A stretch of 64,000 nt of DNA. Source: Epiperipatus broadwayi (taxonomy: Eukaryota > Onychophora > Udeonychophora > Euonychophora > Peripatidae). Both the position numbers and the translations under genes were made by a program. The stretch is taken from positions 126,001 through 190,000 of the forward strand of contig JAQFVV010000351.1 in NCBI GenBank assembly GCA_028023455.1, written 5' to 3'. The first letter of the stretch is position 1. The number at the start of each line of letters is the position of its first letter. The notes beneath the pieces are model-generated. The model was not told the origin of the DNA and did no database searches. It saw only the letters and a list, made by a program, of their open reading frames with translations. Below, one piece after another: positions 23,966-37,305 of this stretch.

Positions 23966-26900
23966 TTCTCTAGTTTGAAAAGTATGTATTATAATGACAA
24001 AACTTATATACTTAGTAAATTCTGCATTATAAAACAAAAGCTAATATAAAAACATCTATATTTAAAAAGTGTGAAATTAAAAAAATAAATATATATGGAC
24101 AGGTTATTAAAATATAATATTTTTTTTAAAAAGAAAAAGATAAAATTGCCATTGTTTTTGCAAAACTGTAATTTATTTAAATCAAATAGTGATTTGTTAT
24201 TAGTATGTGTAAATATGTAATATTATAAACTTTATACCATAAAATATAAATACATTTGGAGTGTAGGTATCTCCAATACTACATTCAAATAATATGTCAG
24301 TCTCACAGAAATTTTCTTATTGTGATAGGAATGTGAATTTAAACCAAGCTTATTTAAATATGGTAAAAATTTGCTGTGAATTGAATTTTTATTTAGCAGT
24401 CAGCATTGACTGGATTACTTGCCTATATAAAAATATGGGCTGCAGGAAAACGTACAAACTATTTTTGTTTCTGTAGGAATTACACATAACTACTGCAAGA
24501 CTCTGCATGTTATTTAAGGCAAAAATTATTAAAGATTAATTTATACTTCAAATATTAAAACGCTAGAAGTATCTTTGGTGGTAAAGATGTATCAAGCAAT
24601 GCCAAATCATTTCCAGTGATAATCAATTATGTATCACTAAGTTGTGTGTGATGGCCCTCTGTGCAAGCTACATAAAGTAATGATTACACTATTAATTATT
24701 TTGTAGTGGCTTTAAGCAGAAAAGTTTATATATGTACTGATAAAAATATATGTTAAAAAATAACGATGAAATAAAAATTAGGTAAATATTTTTGCTAAAA
24801 GGATAAAGTCTGATTCATGGAAACGAGTATGAATAAAAATATGTTTAGTGTAGAGTTGAAGAAAGATTATTAGAAAAATTAGCAACATGTTAAACATAAA
24901 TGTATAAATTATTGAAGAGAAGCAGGACAGAAAAAGAAAAAAAATAATACAAAAATAAACAAAAAAATTTAGAGATATTACATTATGCATTTATTTTTAT
25001 TATGCACTTTTAAATGAGGAAATTAAAATATGAGATTCACACGTTTTTATTTTCTATGAAAATGAATTTTCTACAAAACTTGCATTTTCTTAATGCACTT
25101 TTTTTAATTCTAGCTAAGGTTTTTTTTTTTTTTACTTAAAAGTGCTAAAATATTAATTTTTAATTCTTCAAATCAAAACTTTCTTTTGTTTTTAAATCAA
25201 TAAAGTAATAAAAAAAATACTTGTTCATTCCAGTCCCATTTTCATTATTCTTTAAAGACATTTTTTTTCTTCTTCAAAATTGTATTAAAAATTTATTTAA
25301 CATTTTTTAACTCTTTGAAAACTACTGTCAATTTTAAATTCACTATTGAATTTGAGTTTTTCTTTTTCTTACAGTAATCTCTCTTTTTTTTTTTTTGAAA
25401 CATGCAACAAAGAATTTTTTACTATTCTTAAATATTTTTTAATCATGAAAATCATTAAGGGTAACTAAGCCCATGACAAGATTCTGTTTATTTCAGGATC
25501 ATTGGATCTTATCATATAAATCAAATATAAATTTTATCTAAATATTTATTAAATCAAAATAAAAAAATCACTTTAAGGTCCTGATCTTTGATGAATTGCC
25601 TGGCATTTTAATACTTGTAGACTTTAAGACTTTACCAACCTCAACAATATAGAAACCATAAAAAGTTATGTGAAACATTGAAAAATAGATAGAATTTGCT
25701 TCTAATAAATAATATTTTTTCATTTGTAATTTAATAGTATATAAGTAAGAATAGTCATTCACACTTAACTATTTTTAATGGATGTGTTTGCTTAGGTTTT
25801 TATGTATTTACTCTAAAATAATTTATGTTTTTGCCCATAAAAGTATCATATTTATTATAAATATTTTAAATACTTGTTGAGATAAGCTAAAAAGTTATTT
25901 TAATTTAATTCCTGGAATGGAAGTGCCATGTTAACTTTATCAAATTAATCACTGAGCAACTGTTTTTTTTTTTTTAAATAAGCAGTTACTATTATAAATA
26001 ATTTGTTACTAATGCCTTTTTCTGAACATTACATAACATTATCAAAAATATATATTGAAATTTCAAATTTCAAAAAATGTATCTTAAAATTTCAAATTAA
26101 AGCAACTTAACCTAAATTGTCAATTCTTTTGAATTTATACATTTGACAATATCAACTTTAAATATATTAATGATTATTATTAGTGTTTCATTAATCTAGA
26201 TATTATCTCAACTTTAAAAAAATAGTGAAATGGTTTATTATTGGGCATGTACGAGAAGTTTGAATACCAGAAATGACTAAATTAAGCTATGACCCAAGGA
26301 TTTTAAGCTCAAGGGTCTGCCATTTTGCTACATCTTTAAAATTCACAGTTCATCAAATCATTTTTAATCTAAATATGAGCTACAAACTTAATTAATGTAT
26401 CTAAAGAATGTATCAAATATGTGTTAGAAACAAATTTGATGCTTGAAGATGAAACTGTAGTAATTTGTTATTGATTACTACTAAACAAAGATGATGAGTG
26501 TGTATTCATATAATTAAAATAAAGCCAGTTTACATGTTTATGTAATTGCTTTCCCACTAAATTATCCCAGAATGTGATTGCTTTTTATGATATGTATCTT
26601 AAATTCTATACATGGTAACTGACTAAAAAAATGAAAAATACCATATAATAATCAAGCAATAATTTTCTTAATATTAGTGCTAGTTTGAATTGGCTTGCCT
26701 CTTTTTTAATGCAATTTACATTAACTCTCTTAAAAATTAAGATTATATTATACACTTTAATGGGTTCTTTATATCTTTAAGAATTACATATTTTACATCC
26801 TTAAAAATTAAAAAGCAATGACAGGCTGGCAGTTTTTAGTTGTGATCTATGCTTGAAGCAGTATAATCACTAGGAGTCAATTTGGAAACATATTCAAATG

Positions 26901-27159
26901 TGACAGGAGTTTTGGCTGTAAAAGATTGTAAGTTTAGACAGCCTCATTTAAAAATCCATTTGTTTTTTTATAGAAATAAAATGGCCTAGTAAATATGGTC
27001 TAAACATTTTTTTTCTTTTGCGCACTCTGGCTAGCTTATTTAAGTGGTAAAAATACCAAGAATAGTAATAATAATAATAGCAGTAGTGATGAAGCAAGAA
27101 ACAATGATAATACTAAAGATAAATATCATAAATCTAATTTCTTTTTTTAAATGTATGTG
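23966..27159. other. AT-rich spacer
   Basis: Low-complexity AT-rich sequence with T-runs (for example about 25122, 25390 and 25965). No gene, RNA or repeat family could be supported. Confidence 0.6.
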
Positions 27160-30100
27160 TATAGAATGCACATACTTTGATACAAGAACTTCAAGACCAT
27201 AATTGAGAACTGCACTTATAGTCAAGAAATTTCCAAGATTTAAAATTGATATAGTTGAACTTATTGAAAGTCACCTCCAGAAAAGGAAGTTTATTAGAAT
27301 ATATGGATAGATACAAGATTTTTTGTAAAGAATTGTTAGCCAGTGAAAAAAGAATGCATGATATTAGATTTGCTATAAAATCTAATTTATTATTTTCTAT
27401 TATTTGAATTTCTCATTATATCAATGAAAGATTAGTGGTCTAAAAACCCACCTTGAATAATGGTACTAGTATTAATTTTATTATTGCCTATGCTACAACC
27501 TTAAATTCAAAGAATTCAAGGGGAAAAAAAAGCTTTTATTCCTTGTTGGATAGCATTATTACAGTAATACCATTAAAAGATCAAATATTTCATCCTGGAG
27601 ACTTTAATGCATATATTAGTACGAATAGTAGACTTTGGTCAAATGTTATTTGAAATAATCATATTGGCTGTAATTTCACTTGGTTTGTTATTATTGAATT
27701 TACACAAAACACATGGATTGATTATCACAAACACTTTGTTTAGACAGAAAACCTGTTATAAAAGAACATAGATACATCCACATCCAAAACAATGGAATTT
27801 AATAGATTGCATTATAGTTAGTAGTCAGAATGCAAAAGAAGTCCACATTACATGAGCATTTACACTCCAAGATTAAAATGATAGATGCATTAAAAAATAG
27901 ATATTATTCAACTCATATTCACAAGAAAATTAACGTTTGTTCTTTAGATGACTCCATTATATGTACTAAATTTCTTCAGTTATTAAGCTTTAAAATTGCT
28001 AATTTAGATCGTCAGGATTATTTTATTACTGAAGCATAAAATTCTTTTAAGGTGTGTTTTATGGATACAAGTAAATTTATTCTTGGGTTCATTAAAAAGA
28101 ATCATGACTGACTTTTTGACCATAATCTTATTATTAGTGATTTAATTAAACAGAAACATATGACATTCTCTTCTTGGAAAAATAACAGATTAAATGTGAA
28201 ACTAAGGCAGAAGTTCAATGACTGATAAGAAAATTTAAAATGATTGATGAATTAAAACTGCATTGAAAATACAAACATCCAATGTTCATAGTCATTCTAA
28301 ATATTTTCTGATGCATTAAAATCATTATACGGACCTGACAAATAATATTATTCCTATTAAATCCAACAATGGCATTCTCATTTATGATGATAATGACATT
28401 TTGAACATGAGAAAAAATATTTTGATTATCTTTTGAAGAATGAGACAAGAATTGAGATGGTGACTTTTAATGTTATATTTATTCTATCCATTCATTCTAT
28501 ATACTCATTTAGATATTGATTTTAAAATGCAGCTTAATGAAGACAAAACATTTCTCTGTAATTTTGAAAATGGAAAGACTACAGGTTTTGATGAAATGAC
28601 TGAATAAATTTTAAAATGTGGTGTTGGTATTTTAACTTTAAAAATATTGGAATTTTTTTAGGAATATGAACCTATGAAGTTGGGACGTCCAACCTTAAGT
28701 ATGCTTTTATCATTCCAATTTTTAAAAACAATGGGAATACACAAGATTGCAGTAATTATTATGGAAATCATTATTATCCACAACAGTAAAAGTACTTTCA
28801 AATTTTTGTTAAATAGATTGCTTTTATTTACAGATGAACTAAAGATTTAATATAGTTTTAAGAATCAAGAAACACTAGATATAATTTTTATTGCCAGGCA
28901 AGTTGCATGAAAAGTGTTAAGAACAAAGGGTTGAATTATATATTGCTTTTATTGATTTAGTCAAAACATTTGATTCAGAAAATAGGATAGGTCTATGGTA
29001 TTGTTTAAAATTAATTATCTATCAAAATTTATTCATATTGTACAGATTTTAAGATAACAAATCTGAAGCATTTATCATAAAAAACTGGTGTTAAAAAGAT
29101 ATGCATGACAGTGGTCTTTGGTATTATTTATAGATGGTTCAATCAAACAGGGATCAAGATATGATACAGATGTGAGGTAAAAAATTTAATTTGAATCAAT
29201 AAAAAGCAAAAAATAAAAGCATCAACTTTTTGGATTCTGGAATTACAGTATGCTGATGATTAAATTAGTTTTGCCAGTTGAAAAGATACTTTAAAGAATG
29301 TTCTTAATATTTTAAAAGCAACTTATAATATCTCTGTTTATTACTTAATATTAAAAAAAACCTCAAGTTTTTTATCATATTAATCAGTGATGGGGAAAAT
29401 ATTTCTCAGCAATTTTCAATTTGGATAGTTTTTAATTTGAGGATGTACAACAGTTTAAATACTTTGGTAGTTTTATAAATAAAAAGGTAGACTTAAATAA
29501 TAAATCAAACAAAGACTTCAATGAGCTGCTATTGCTTTTAACAAGTTAAAAGATAGAGTATTTCACCACAGGGAAATAACTACTGCAATGAAGTTAGCTG
29601 TATACAGATCTGTCACTCTATCTAATTTATTGTATGGATGTGAAACTTGGATACATTATCAACACAATATAAAAATATAAATGTATTAAAAAAGTTTCAC
29701 ATAAGCATGCTCTGTAAAAACTTAAAATTACAATGGCAAAATCATAAAAACCAATCGATATGTTCATCAGCTTGCTGAATGTCATACTATTATATCTACT
29801 ATTGTAGAGATATTGGCATGCTCTTTATATTATATATTTGTAAATGCAAACTATATAGGTCAAGTGACCTAAGACTTGATTTTATTGTAAAATCATATCT
29901 TCATTGAATTGGACTTATAGAATAAATGAACATTGGAGGATTTTCTAAAATAGTGTTCAATGGTGAACTTGAGCATAGATTTAGCAGAAAAGATGGAGTG
30001 TGTTTACATTATAAGGTATCTCAAAGACATTCTAGAGAAGTGCAATGTCAATTTTCTCCATTAGGAAGATATGGGAGAGAATATAATGAATACATTGGAG

Positions 30101-30320
30101 TGGTAAATTAGACATGGTAGTCAAATTTTTCAGAAGGAAAAAATTTCTGCTGAATATCAAGAAGCAGAAAAATGAGCCATTATGTTCTATGTGTGGATGT
30201 ATTTGTGATTCATAGATTGGTTGATTTGTGTGTATAGTAATTGCAAAACTCACTTCTAGAATAGTTTTTTTTCTTTCTTTTGCTCTCTACTTTTTCTGTG
30301 AAATAGAAATGGCCAACCAT
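27160..30320 (+). pseudogene. Decayed, nearly full-length RTE-class LINE
   Basis: Scattered pieces in plus-strand frames follow the order of the endonuclease/reverse-transcriptase polyprotein often annotated 'craniofacial development protein 2-like' (BovB/RTE type). The N-terminal endonuclease begins at about 27180 (pieces resembling RTALIV and IDIVELIESHLQ), with the catalytic GDFNA at about 27598. RT fingers lie at about 28565 (GKTTGFDEM). RT motif A is FIDLVKTFDS at about 28948-28977. The RT active site YADD is intact at 29249-29260 but followed at once by a stop. The thumb and C-terminal part begins near 29630 (LLYGCETW-like). A C-terminal zinc-finger-like CSMCGCIC lies at about 30185. 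Multiple stops and frameshifts show it is long dead. Length (~3.1 kb) is close to a full RTE element. Confidence 0.85.
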
Positions 30321-31245
30321 ATTCATTTTTGAGTCACTCTTAAGCTATGAAGTAAAATTAATATGAATCCTAATAATAATGATAATAAACTTTCACAATC
30401 CTAATTATAGAAAATGATTATAACAATGCTTGAAACTCAATATTAAAATTGCTATGTATTATATGCAATATATATGAATATCCATAGCTTTATATAATCA
30501 TTGCAAAATATATTTTCAACGTTTCATTATTTGTTTGCTATCCTTATTGATTTAAAGTAGCATTTCTTATTTATTATTGGCTTTTAATAATAATGATGTA
30601 TAAAGTATACTTAGGAAATAATTTTTCATTGAAAATTTATCCATTATAACTTTAATTAGTTTTATAAAAGCTTATTGCATCAACAAAATCTTCTGATAAT
30701 AAACCTAAAAAGTCTAGTTTCTTTTTCATGTATAACTTGAATATAAATATATTTTATTACTTAAAAATAAGTAATAGAAGAGCAAAAACCTTTTTAACAA
30801 CCCTACAAAAAGTAAAGCATTACCAAATTAGTTATCTGGCAATCAGCATTTTGCACTATAGTTAACAACAAAATAGTAATTTACCAACAAATAATTACAT
30901 AACTCTTTGGGTTAGCTATGAGTCCAATCCTTTCTAAAAATTCTCCAAGTTCATTGTTCATAATTTTATATGAGGGGTACCTAAAGATCACCAGAATTAT
31001 TCTCTGGTATGTCTGCCTGTCTTAGTATATAGTATTGCTGTTATACACTTCTTGTAGTAACCCTTCTGCACCTATATTCCAAATAACATTACCATGTGAA
31101 ATCATGGTTTCACACAGCACATTTTTTTCTAAAGTGCATTTTGCATATTTATCAATTTTTTTATAATGGCTGAAATGTTCAAATTAATGCCAATTTTCTT
31201 TTTTTGATGCAAATGACCTTTCCTCTCTGATTCAGTTTGTAATTA
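30321..31245. other. AT-rich spacer downstream of the LINE
   Basis: The start may include the LINE 3' tail (AATAATAATGATAAT near 30372). Otherwise nothing is recognised. Confidence 0.5.
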
Positions 31246-31500
31246 AATCACTAAATGTCACATGATCACCATTTCTTATGCTTGCTCATAACTGTTATTA
31301 AAACAGGCAAAACTCTCCATACAGTAGTGCCACTCAGTGCAAGCTAGAAACTAGTCTGGGGATATTAGATGAGTTGCACTAGATAGGAATTTTATGCACA
31401 AGATTTCTGGCATCCATTGATTATTCTGGCTTGCACTGAGTGGCACTACTTTATGGAGAGTTTTGCCTATTGTGCAAAGAAATGAGTGCAAACTCCACCT
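31246..31500. mobile_element. Mini-element with 39-bp inverted repeats (family A)
   Basis: GGCAAAACTCTCCATACAGT and onward to GCAAGC (31306-31344) is repeated as its reverse complement at 31429-31467 with a single mismatch. The ~85-base centre corresponds to part of the larger family A unit at 37327-39050. The left flank TCACATGATCACCATTTCTT (from about 31259) is also shared with that array and with 48107. No reading frame. The structure fits an internally deleted foldback or TIR element. Confidence 0.85.
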
Positions 31501-32157
31501 CAACAGTGTCATCTCTTAAAGGTTTGAATGTGAAACATTTTTTTAAATTAAATTCAGCATGACTCAGCTTATCTATCAGTCACATTTTTTTTGATATTAT
31601 TTCATGTGATTTTTTTAAACCTCTCAAATGAAAAAATGTTTCAATATTTTTTTAGCAGACTTAGAACTGGGGGGGGGGGGGACTAAATCATTAAAATGCA
31701 TTACTTTGCAAGTGTTTCACTACTTTGAAAAGTGACACCCTGATTTAGACCAATGAATTGTGTTAAATAGACTATACTTTTTAAAGTGATTCAAATTGCA
31801 AAAATTAAAAATAAATGTATCATTTTTTATTACAAAATGCCAGTTATTTGGGGGTCCCCCTGTGTATTTAATAAATACATTGTAGTACTAATTAAAAGTT
31901 GTTGAATAAATTAGAACAATAAAAAATATTAGTGTGTCCTAAAAGTAGCAACTTCTTTAATAATATTACTCTGAAATAGGTCTATTTTAGTGAGTATTTT
32001 TAAAAACAAGTACATGGATAGGACATAATAACAGATATGTATATAGTTATGCATTCCTATTAATTCACAAAAAATATTGCTAAGATTGAAAACTAAAAAA
32101 AAAACTTCATTAATTTACAAGATATATAATAAATAAGTAATCTAATAGATTTACTGT
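31501..32157. other. AT-rich spacer with a 13-G homopolymer
   Basis: A run of 13 G at 31669-31681 stands out in AT-rich sequence and could form a G-quadruplex-type structure. No gene was recognised. Confidence 0.55.
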
Positions 32158-32240
32158 TTAGGAATTCATAAGAAGTTTGAGAAGAAAGTGCCTGAACAGG
32201 AATCACTCCATGAATCTTATACTCCAGAATCTACACTCTA
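32158..32240 (+). repeat. Interspersed repeat B, copy 1
   Basis: Begins TTAGGAATTCATAAGAAGTT, then GAATCACTCCATGAATCTTA and CTCCAGAATCTAC. It matches, diverged, 35565-35640 and 49418-49500. Probably an old retroposon fragment of unknown type. Confidence 0.6.
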
Positions 32241-34157
32241 TAACTGCACTAAACCATGTAGGAAAAATGCATAATGCTATTATATGAAAAGACTGACAGC
32301 TGTTTTGATTAAAAGAGGAAATGCAACTGCTATCAAGTACTCCTGCTTAACAAATAAACAAAAACAAGCCTGGAAATATAATTCCATCTATTCAACAATA
32401 ATTTCTCAGAAAAGTATTTCTGATTATCATTTAAAGGAGAGACTAATAAATTTATTGCCTAGCCATAAAATGACTGAATAACAATGTTATAAAATTGGAA
32501 TAACCACTGTCAAATATATAAAAAAAATATTGAAACAGTCAGATCTATCTATCCTTCTGTTTCACTTACTATATACTATAATAGTATTTATTTATGTATA
32601 CCTATACCCAAATCCTCGTATATTATGTTAATTTTAAATCTAATTAGACTGGTTATGTATGTGTGCATATATTTTAACATACAGTATAGAAAGCATATGC
32701 ATATATATATAAGAAATCAGTAGAAACACACACATATATATATATATTACTAGTGATTAAATATATGTAAACATGCTATGTATGTGTAACCAGAACATAT
32801 ATATATATATATATATATGCAGAAAAGAAATAATGTTATAGAATTAAAACATTAGAAAATTTCTTTATTTAAAGTATCCACCTGTAAAAGAAAATTAATA
32901 ACATCAGGAATCCCAGAGTCCAAGAATATAGTGAGTTAATTAGAAAAGCAGATCAAAAACTACTAAGAAATGGGAGAAGAAGATGAGCTAGTATATAATC
33001 TTACTGCAGCCATTTTAAGTCAATTTGTTACTAGCCAATTCATTTTAAGTATTTTGTAAAATTGTGAATGATGATGGGCTAGAAAGGCAATTCCTTGCTT
33101 TCTAGACCCAGATGATAGTCTACAGAATGCAGAAGAAGATGAACCAAAAGCTGATGCCATCTAAAGAAAGCACTCAAGACCAAGCCAACTTGTCATAGCA
33201 GAAAACTTATAGTGGTAACAGATCTCCATCAAACTAAAATTAACTTTTAAACTATACTTCATAACTCCTAAAGTTAGCTAAATTTATTATCAATGGGCAA
33301 TATAATTTAGTGTATTTTAAATTTCTAAATTAAAATGTAAACTTTTATTTTCTTTTATTTAAATTGTAAATCTTGCCCGATTTATTTTAACTGATATTTT
33401 TGTTTCCAATTTATTTTGCATATCTTAGCCTAATAATATTTGCTTTTGTTAATAATTTTATAAATAAATTAAACTGATATTAAACTGAATTAATCTAATT
33501 TAGGGTATTTTATTTTATTCCCTTTTTAAACTAAGCAAATAAAGCCAAATTTCAGATTCCACTTATGTGAAATCTTATTTCTAAATTTATGTTTCTTTTA
33601 GTTAAATCTATGCCAAAATTATTTTCTTTTTAATTGTGTATTTGTTTATGCTATGTTTGTTCAAATGGAATTTTACTTGTAGTTAAATGATTAGTGAGAA
33701 GTGATTAGATATTCTCACACATATGTAATTTCGTGTTTATTAATGCACAAACAAAACTCCCTTCTGGAGTGGATAAAATAAATCTTATTTGAGATATATA
33801 ATTAAAAGCTTATAAATGTTTTAAGATAGGTTTGCTTTAAATGAAATATTTAATTAATATTTAGCTGAAGTGATGAAATACGACATAAAACTAGAATTTA
33901 ATATTATAATTATCCAAAATATGCTGTAGTCCTCCCTAGAGTTATATAAAGACTTATATAGATGGCTTAGCAAAGTGGATTCATAAGCTTTCCTTAATAG
34001 CATAATTATAAATGCTAGAGTATGAACTGATTTATGGTAGTTTCATGGAAAGAAACTATTGTTTTGCATTGTAATTTATTATATAATGATGTAGTCAGCA
34101 GGGAGAATGCATCCTTAGGAAATGCATCAGCATATATACTTGTTGCTGTACATAATA
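32241..34157. other. AT-rich spacer with microsatellites
   Basis: (AT)n runs lie at about 32699-32711, 32734-32747 and 32797-32818. A less AT-rich stretch at 32880-33240 contains a short acidic open piece ending ADAI-stop near 33165, possibly retroelement-derived. It has no recognisable motif. Confidence 0.45.
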
Positions 34158-34275
34158 TGCTTCAAATGGGTGTAGGTTTTAAGGGCCATCCCATTACTCC
34201 TAGTTTGGACAACTATTTCTTCTTCAGATGGCCGTAGATTTTAAGGGGCACCCCATTCTTCATATTTAGGACTGG
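34158..34275 (+). repeat. Diverged tandem duplication, ~62-bp unit
   Basis: CTTCAAATGGGTGTAGGTTT (from about 34160) recurs as CTTCAGATGGCCGTAGATTT (from about 34222), and similarity continues through the CCATCCCATT / CACCCCATT stretch to TTTGGAC / TTAGGAC. It sits inside a GC-richer patch (34030-34500) with no other recognised content. Confidence 0.7.
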
Positions 34276-34714
34276 AGCATGAGAATCAAGAATATTATAA
34301 ATAATTGTTTGATCACCTGGACTAAAAGGTCTCTTTCACAGCAATGGGTACAGTAGAAGGGAACTGGTACTTGGTACGAATCCCATGAGCAAGCACACAT
34401 TCGAGATGCACAAACTCAGATTATATATTTTGTATATGCCTTGGTATTTGAAGTCTGACTGCCAATCATCAGTTCCTCCTCCCATAATAATGTATATTTC
34501 AGCATTGATCTGAAACAGAATCTAATTTTATAGGCATATAATGCATTTAATAAAATAATATTCATAAATGATCATAATCACTTCTGCTAGCTGCCTAAAG
34601 CAAATATAAACCCAAATATATAGCATAAACTAGGCATAGATTATCATGAGCAAATGAAATCTGTAATATCGTAATTATAAGTCTCATGAAAATATAACTT
34701 GGTAAATTATAAAT

Positions 34715-34925
34715 CTTCATCACCTGCGAGTGATATATATAACAAGCAAAGTTAAATTAAACAATTTGTAACCTGTAACTCAACATCACCTGTGAGTGGT
34801 TTGAAATGCTAGATATATATGTAAACCAAAAGTGCTTGTATCCCTAGAATCATCACCTGCATGTGAACTAAAAGACCAAATATTAATAAATTGTAATCCC
34901 TAAAATCTTCACCTGTGAGTGAGAC
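34715..34925 (+). repeat. Degenerate minisatellite, ~66-bp period
   Basis: The core CACCTGYGAGTG occurs at 34721, 34787, 34854 (altered to CACCTGCATGTG) and 34910, spaced 66, 67 and 56 bases. Each core is preceded by TCATC, TCTTC or CATC-like sequence. The units are much diverged between the cores. Confidence 0.75.
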
Positions 34926-35564
34926 AATCCATCTAACCCTATTGTAACTTTATTATTTTCTTTTATTAATTTCATCATTTATAATTTGACTTTTATTAAA
35001 TATTATTTAAATTTTAACTTCTGCTTAGTGTCTCAATTTTGCTCATTATTAATTAGTTAACTATTAGTATTTAGTTATTATGAATCACAGTCCATATTTA
35101 GTAATGTTGGTCACACTACACCTTTATAGCTATACTTTGAAATATGTCAATTTCCCCTAGTCTCATGTTTTACCGAAGTGCTACTGCCAGCATGCAAATT
35201 AAGAAAATACTGGTGTAACCGCATATATATCATCCATAAGGTAGTAAATCTTTGAGCATTGGTAAAGTAACAGGTGAGATTGGATTCAGGATCTCAACAA
35301 CCTCATTTCAATCAACCTTGAGATGATTTACTAATACTCTGGATTTTGTTATGCGAATGTACAAATATGACCATTACAATATCAAAATAAATTGATATTA
35401 ATAAAAGCAACTATAAGAATATCTAATAAAAAAGGCATAATTTATCACAATAAAATCAAAGTTCTCCCCAAAAAACTGAATTGGAGAAAGTGGTCATATA
35501 CAATTATATATTGATATTTATAAATAAAATAAATAATGAAATAAATAATCAAATAATTTTATTT
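34926..35564. other. AT-rich spacer
   Basis: No gene or repeat is supported. Confidence 0.55.
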
Positions 35565-35640
35565 CTCAGGAATTCATAAAATGTTCAAACTCTTGAAGTG
35601 AAATTAATCCAGGAATCTTATACCTCAGAGTCAGGTACCA
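35565..35640 (+). repeat. Interspersed repeat B, copy 2
   Basis: CTCAGGAATTCATAAAATGT followed by TTAATCCAGGAATCTTATAC and CTCAGAGTC. It shares these blocks in order with copies at 32158 and 49418. Confidence 0.6.
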
Positions 35641-37305
35641 TTACAATAAACTATACACAATATTTGACTTTTGTTAAAAATAATAACAATAGTTAAAAAT
35701 TTTCATTACTTTTGCATATTAAAAATAATTTTAATTGTAAACATCAAAGGGACCAATAGAAAGAATAATGCAAATCCTTGAATTTTTGTTATCCCACATT
35801 ACAGACTTACTCATGTTGTACAAAGACAAACTAAACCATTATAAACCAGCAATAATTTCAAACAATATTCATGCATGATATATTTATTGTAAAATTTAAA
35901 AGTTATACACATCAAAATGTATTCATGTTTATAAACACTAACTTTTATATTTAAAAAGTTAAAAAACAAACGATATTTGTTATTGTATGTTAAACTAATT
36001 ATAATATCTAATGTAATTATTAAATGTTTTTCAAAAAATTAAAACTTATTTAATATCTTTATAAATATATCCAATTCTAACATGCTGTTAATATAGAACA
36101 GTGGTTTGGGTACTATCATTCGCCTCTCTTTTTCAGATATTTCCAGAATGTTTAAACACTAGATTATTCTGTTAAAAACAATATTTAGTAAGGAATTATC
36201 ATTGAGGCTTTTCCTAAATTTTCCATAGTTATACTTTTTAAGGGCTTTTAAATTCATGGATATAAGGTGTCTCCTATATTCGCATGCTAGTATCATCTTT
36301 TGTCAGCCAGAAGTACCTGAAAAAGAGAGAATAATAATACTAGTATATGAACCTGTGAATTATTACTAACAGTGGGATGTATTAGAAAGTAGTAAATAAA
36401 ATTTGATTTTTTTAAAAAACATTTAACTATTAAACTAGATGATGGAAATAATTCAATGTATAATTGCTTGTAAATCCCATCATCACAATTTTTCAAACAA
36501 AATCAATATTATTATTAGTATATTACAATCTTGTACCCAATAAACAAAATCTCAATAAAAATACATACAATAAAATTATCACTATTACTATTATTACAAA
36601 TTTTATTTTATTATCAATAAACTTCTAACTTCCACAAAAACAACTTTATAAAATATCCACTTTTGCCATAAAAAACCTTCATCTCTCTGATGCATACCTA
36701 TTTGTTTAATTTAAATATAAGATCACACTAATTAACATGTTTTTTTTTTTTGTTGAGTTAATTTCTTAAGAAAAGATTAATACAAATCTTAAGAAGTTAT
36801 CAAATCACTTAAATGTTCAATTAAGACTAAATCTAAGTCAGAATTTTCAATTTTTGCATACAGTATGCTGAAAGTAAACTTAACAGATTGTATTTTAATT
36901 TCTATTGAACTAATAGAGTAATCATTTCTAAAACTTTTATAAAAAAATCTTTTTCCTCTGGTTACTTATATTTAGCATGAACTGAAAAATATATTGAATA
37001 TAAAATTATATAAAAGTCAAAGTCGTGTATACTTTAGTTCAGTGATTAAATGATAAACTCCAGAGCTACAAAATTTTAAGTTTACATCACATGATCTCCC
37101 AACAGATAACCATTAATTTTTATGAAAGTAAAAAAAAAAATATTGTAATTATATAACTAAATTAATGCAAGCAAGACAAAAATACACACATAAACACAAT
37201 ATTTTTTTAATTATGAGCAAAACACTTACTTAATAACCTTTAAATAAAATATAATAATCTTCATCAAGGTATATATACTAGTCACAATTGAAAGAAGCTG
37301 TCTAT
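35641..37305. other. AT-rich spacer
   Basis: No gene or recognisable repeat. Confidence 0.6.

Noticed and set aside
32880-33240. Acidic open piece as a host exon or retroelement C-terminus
   Set aside because: About 20 codons only, no splice context or motif.
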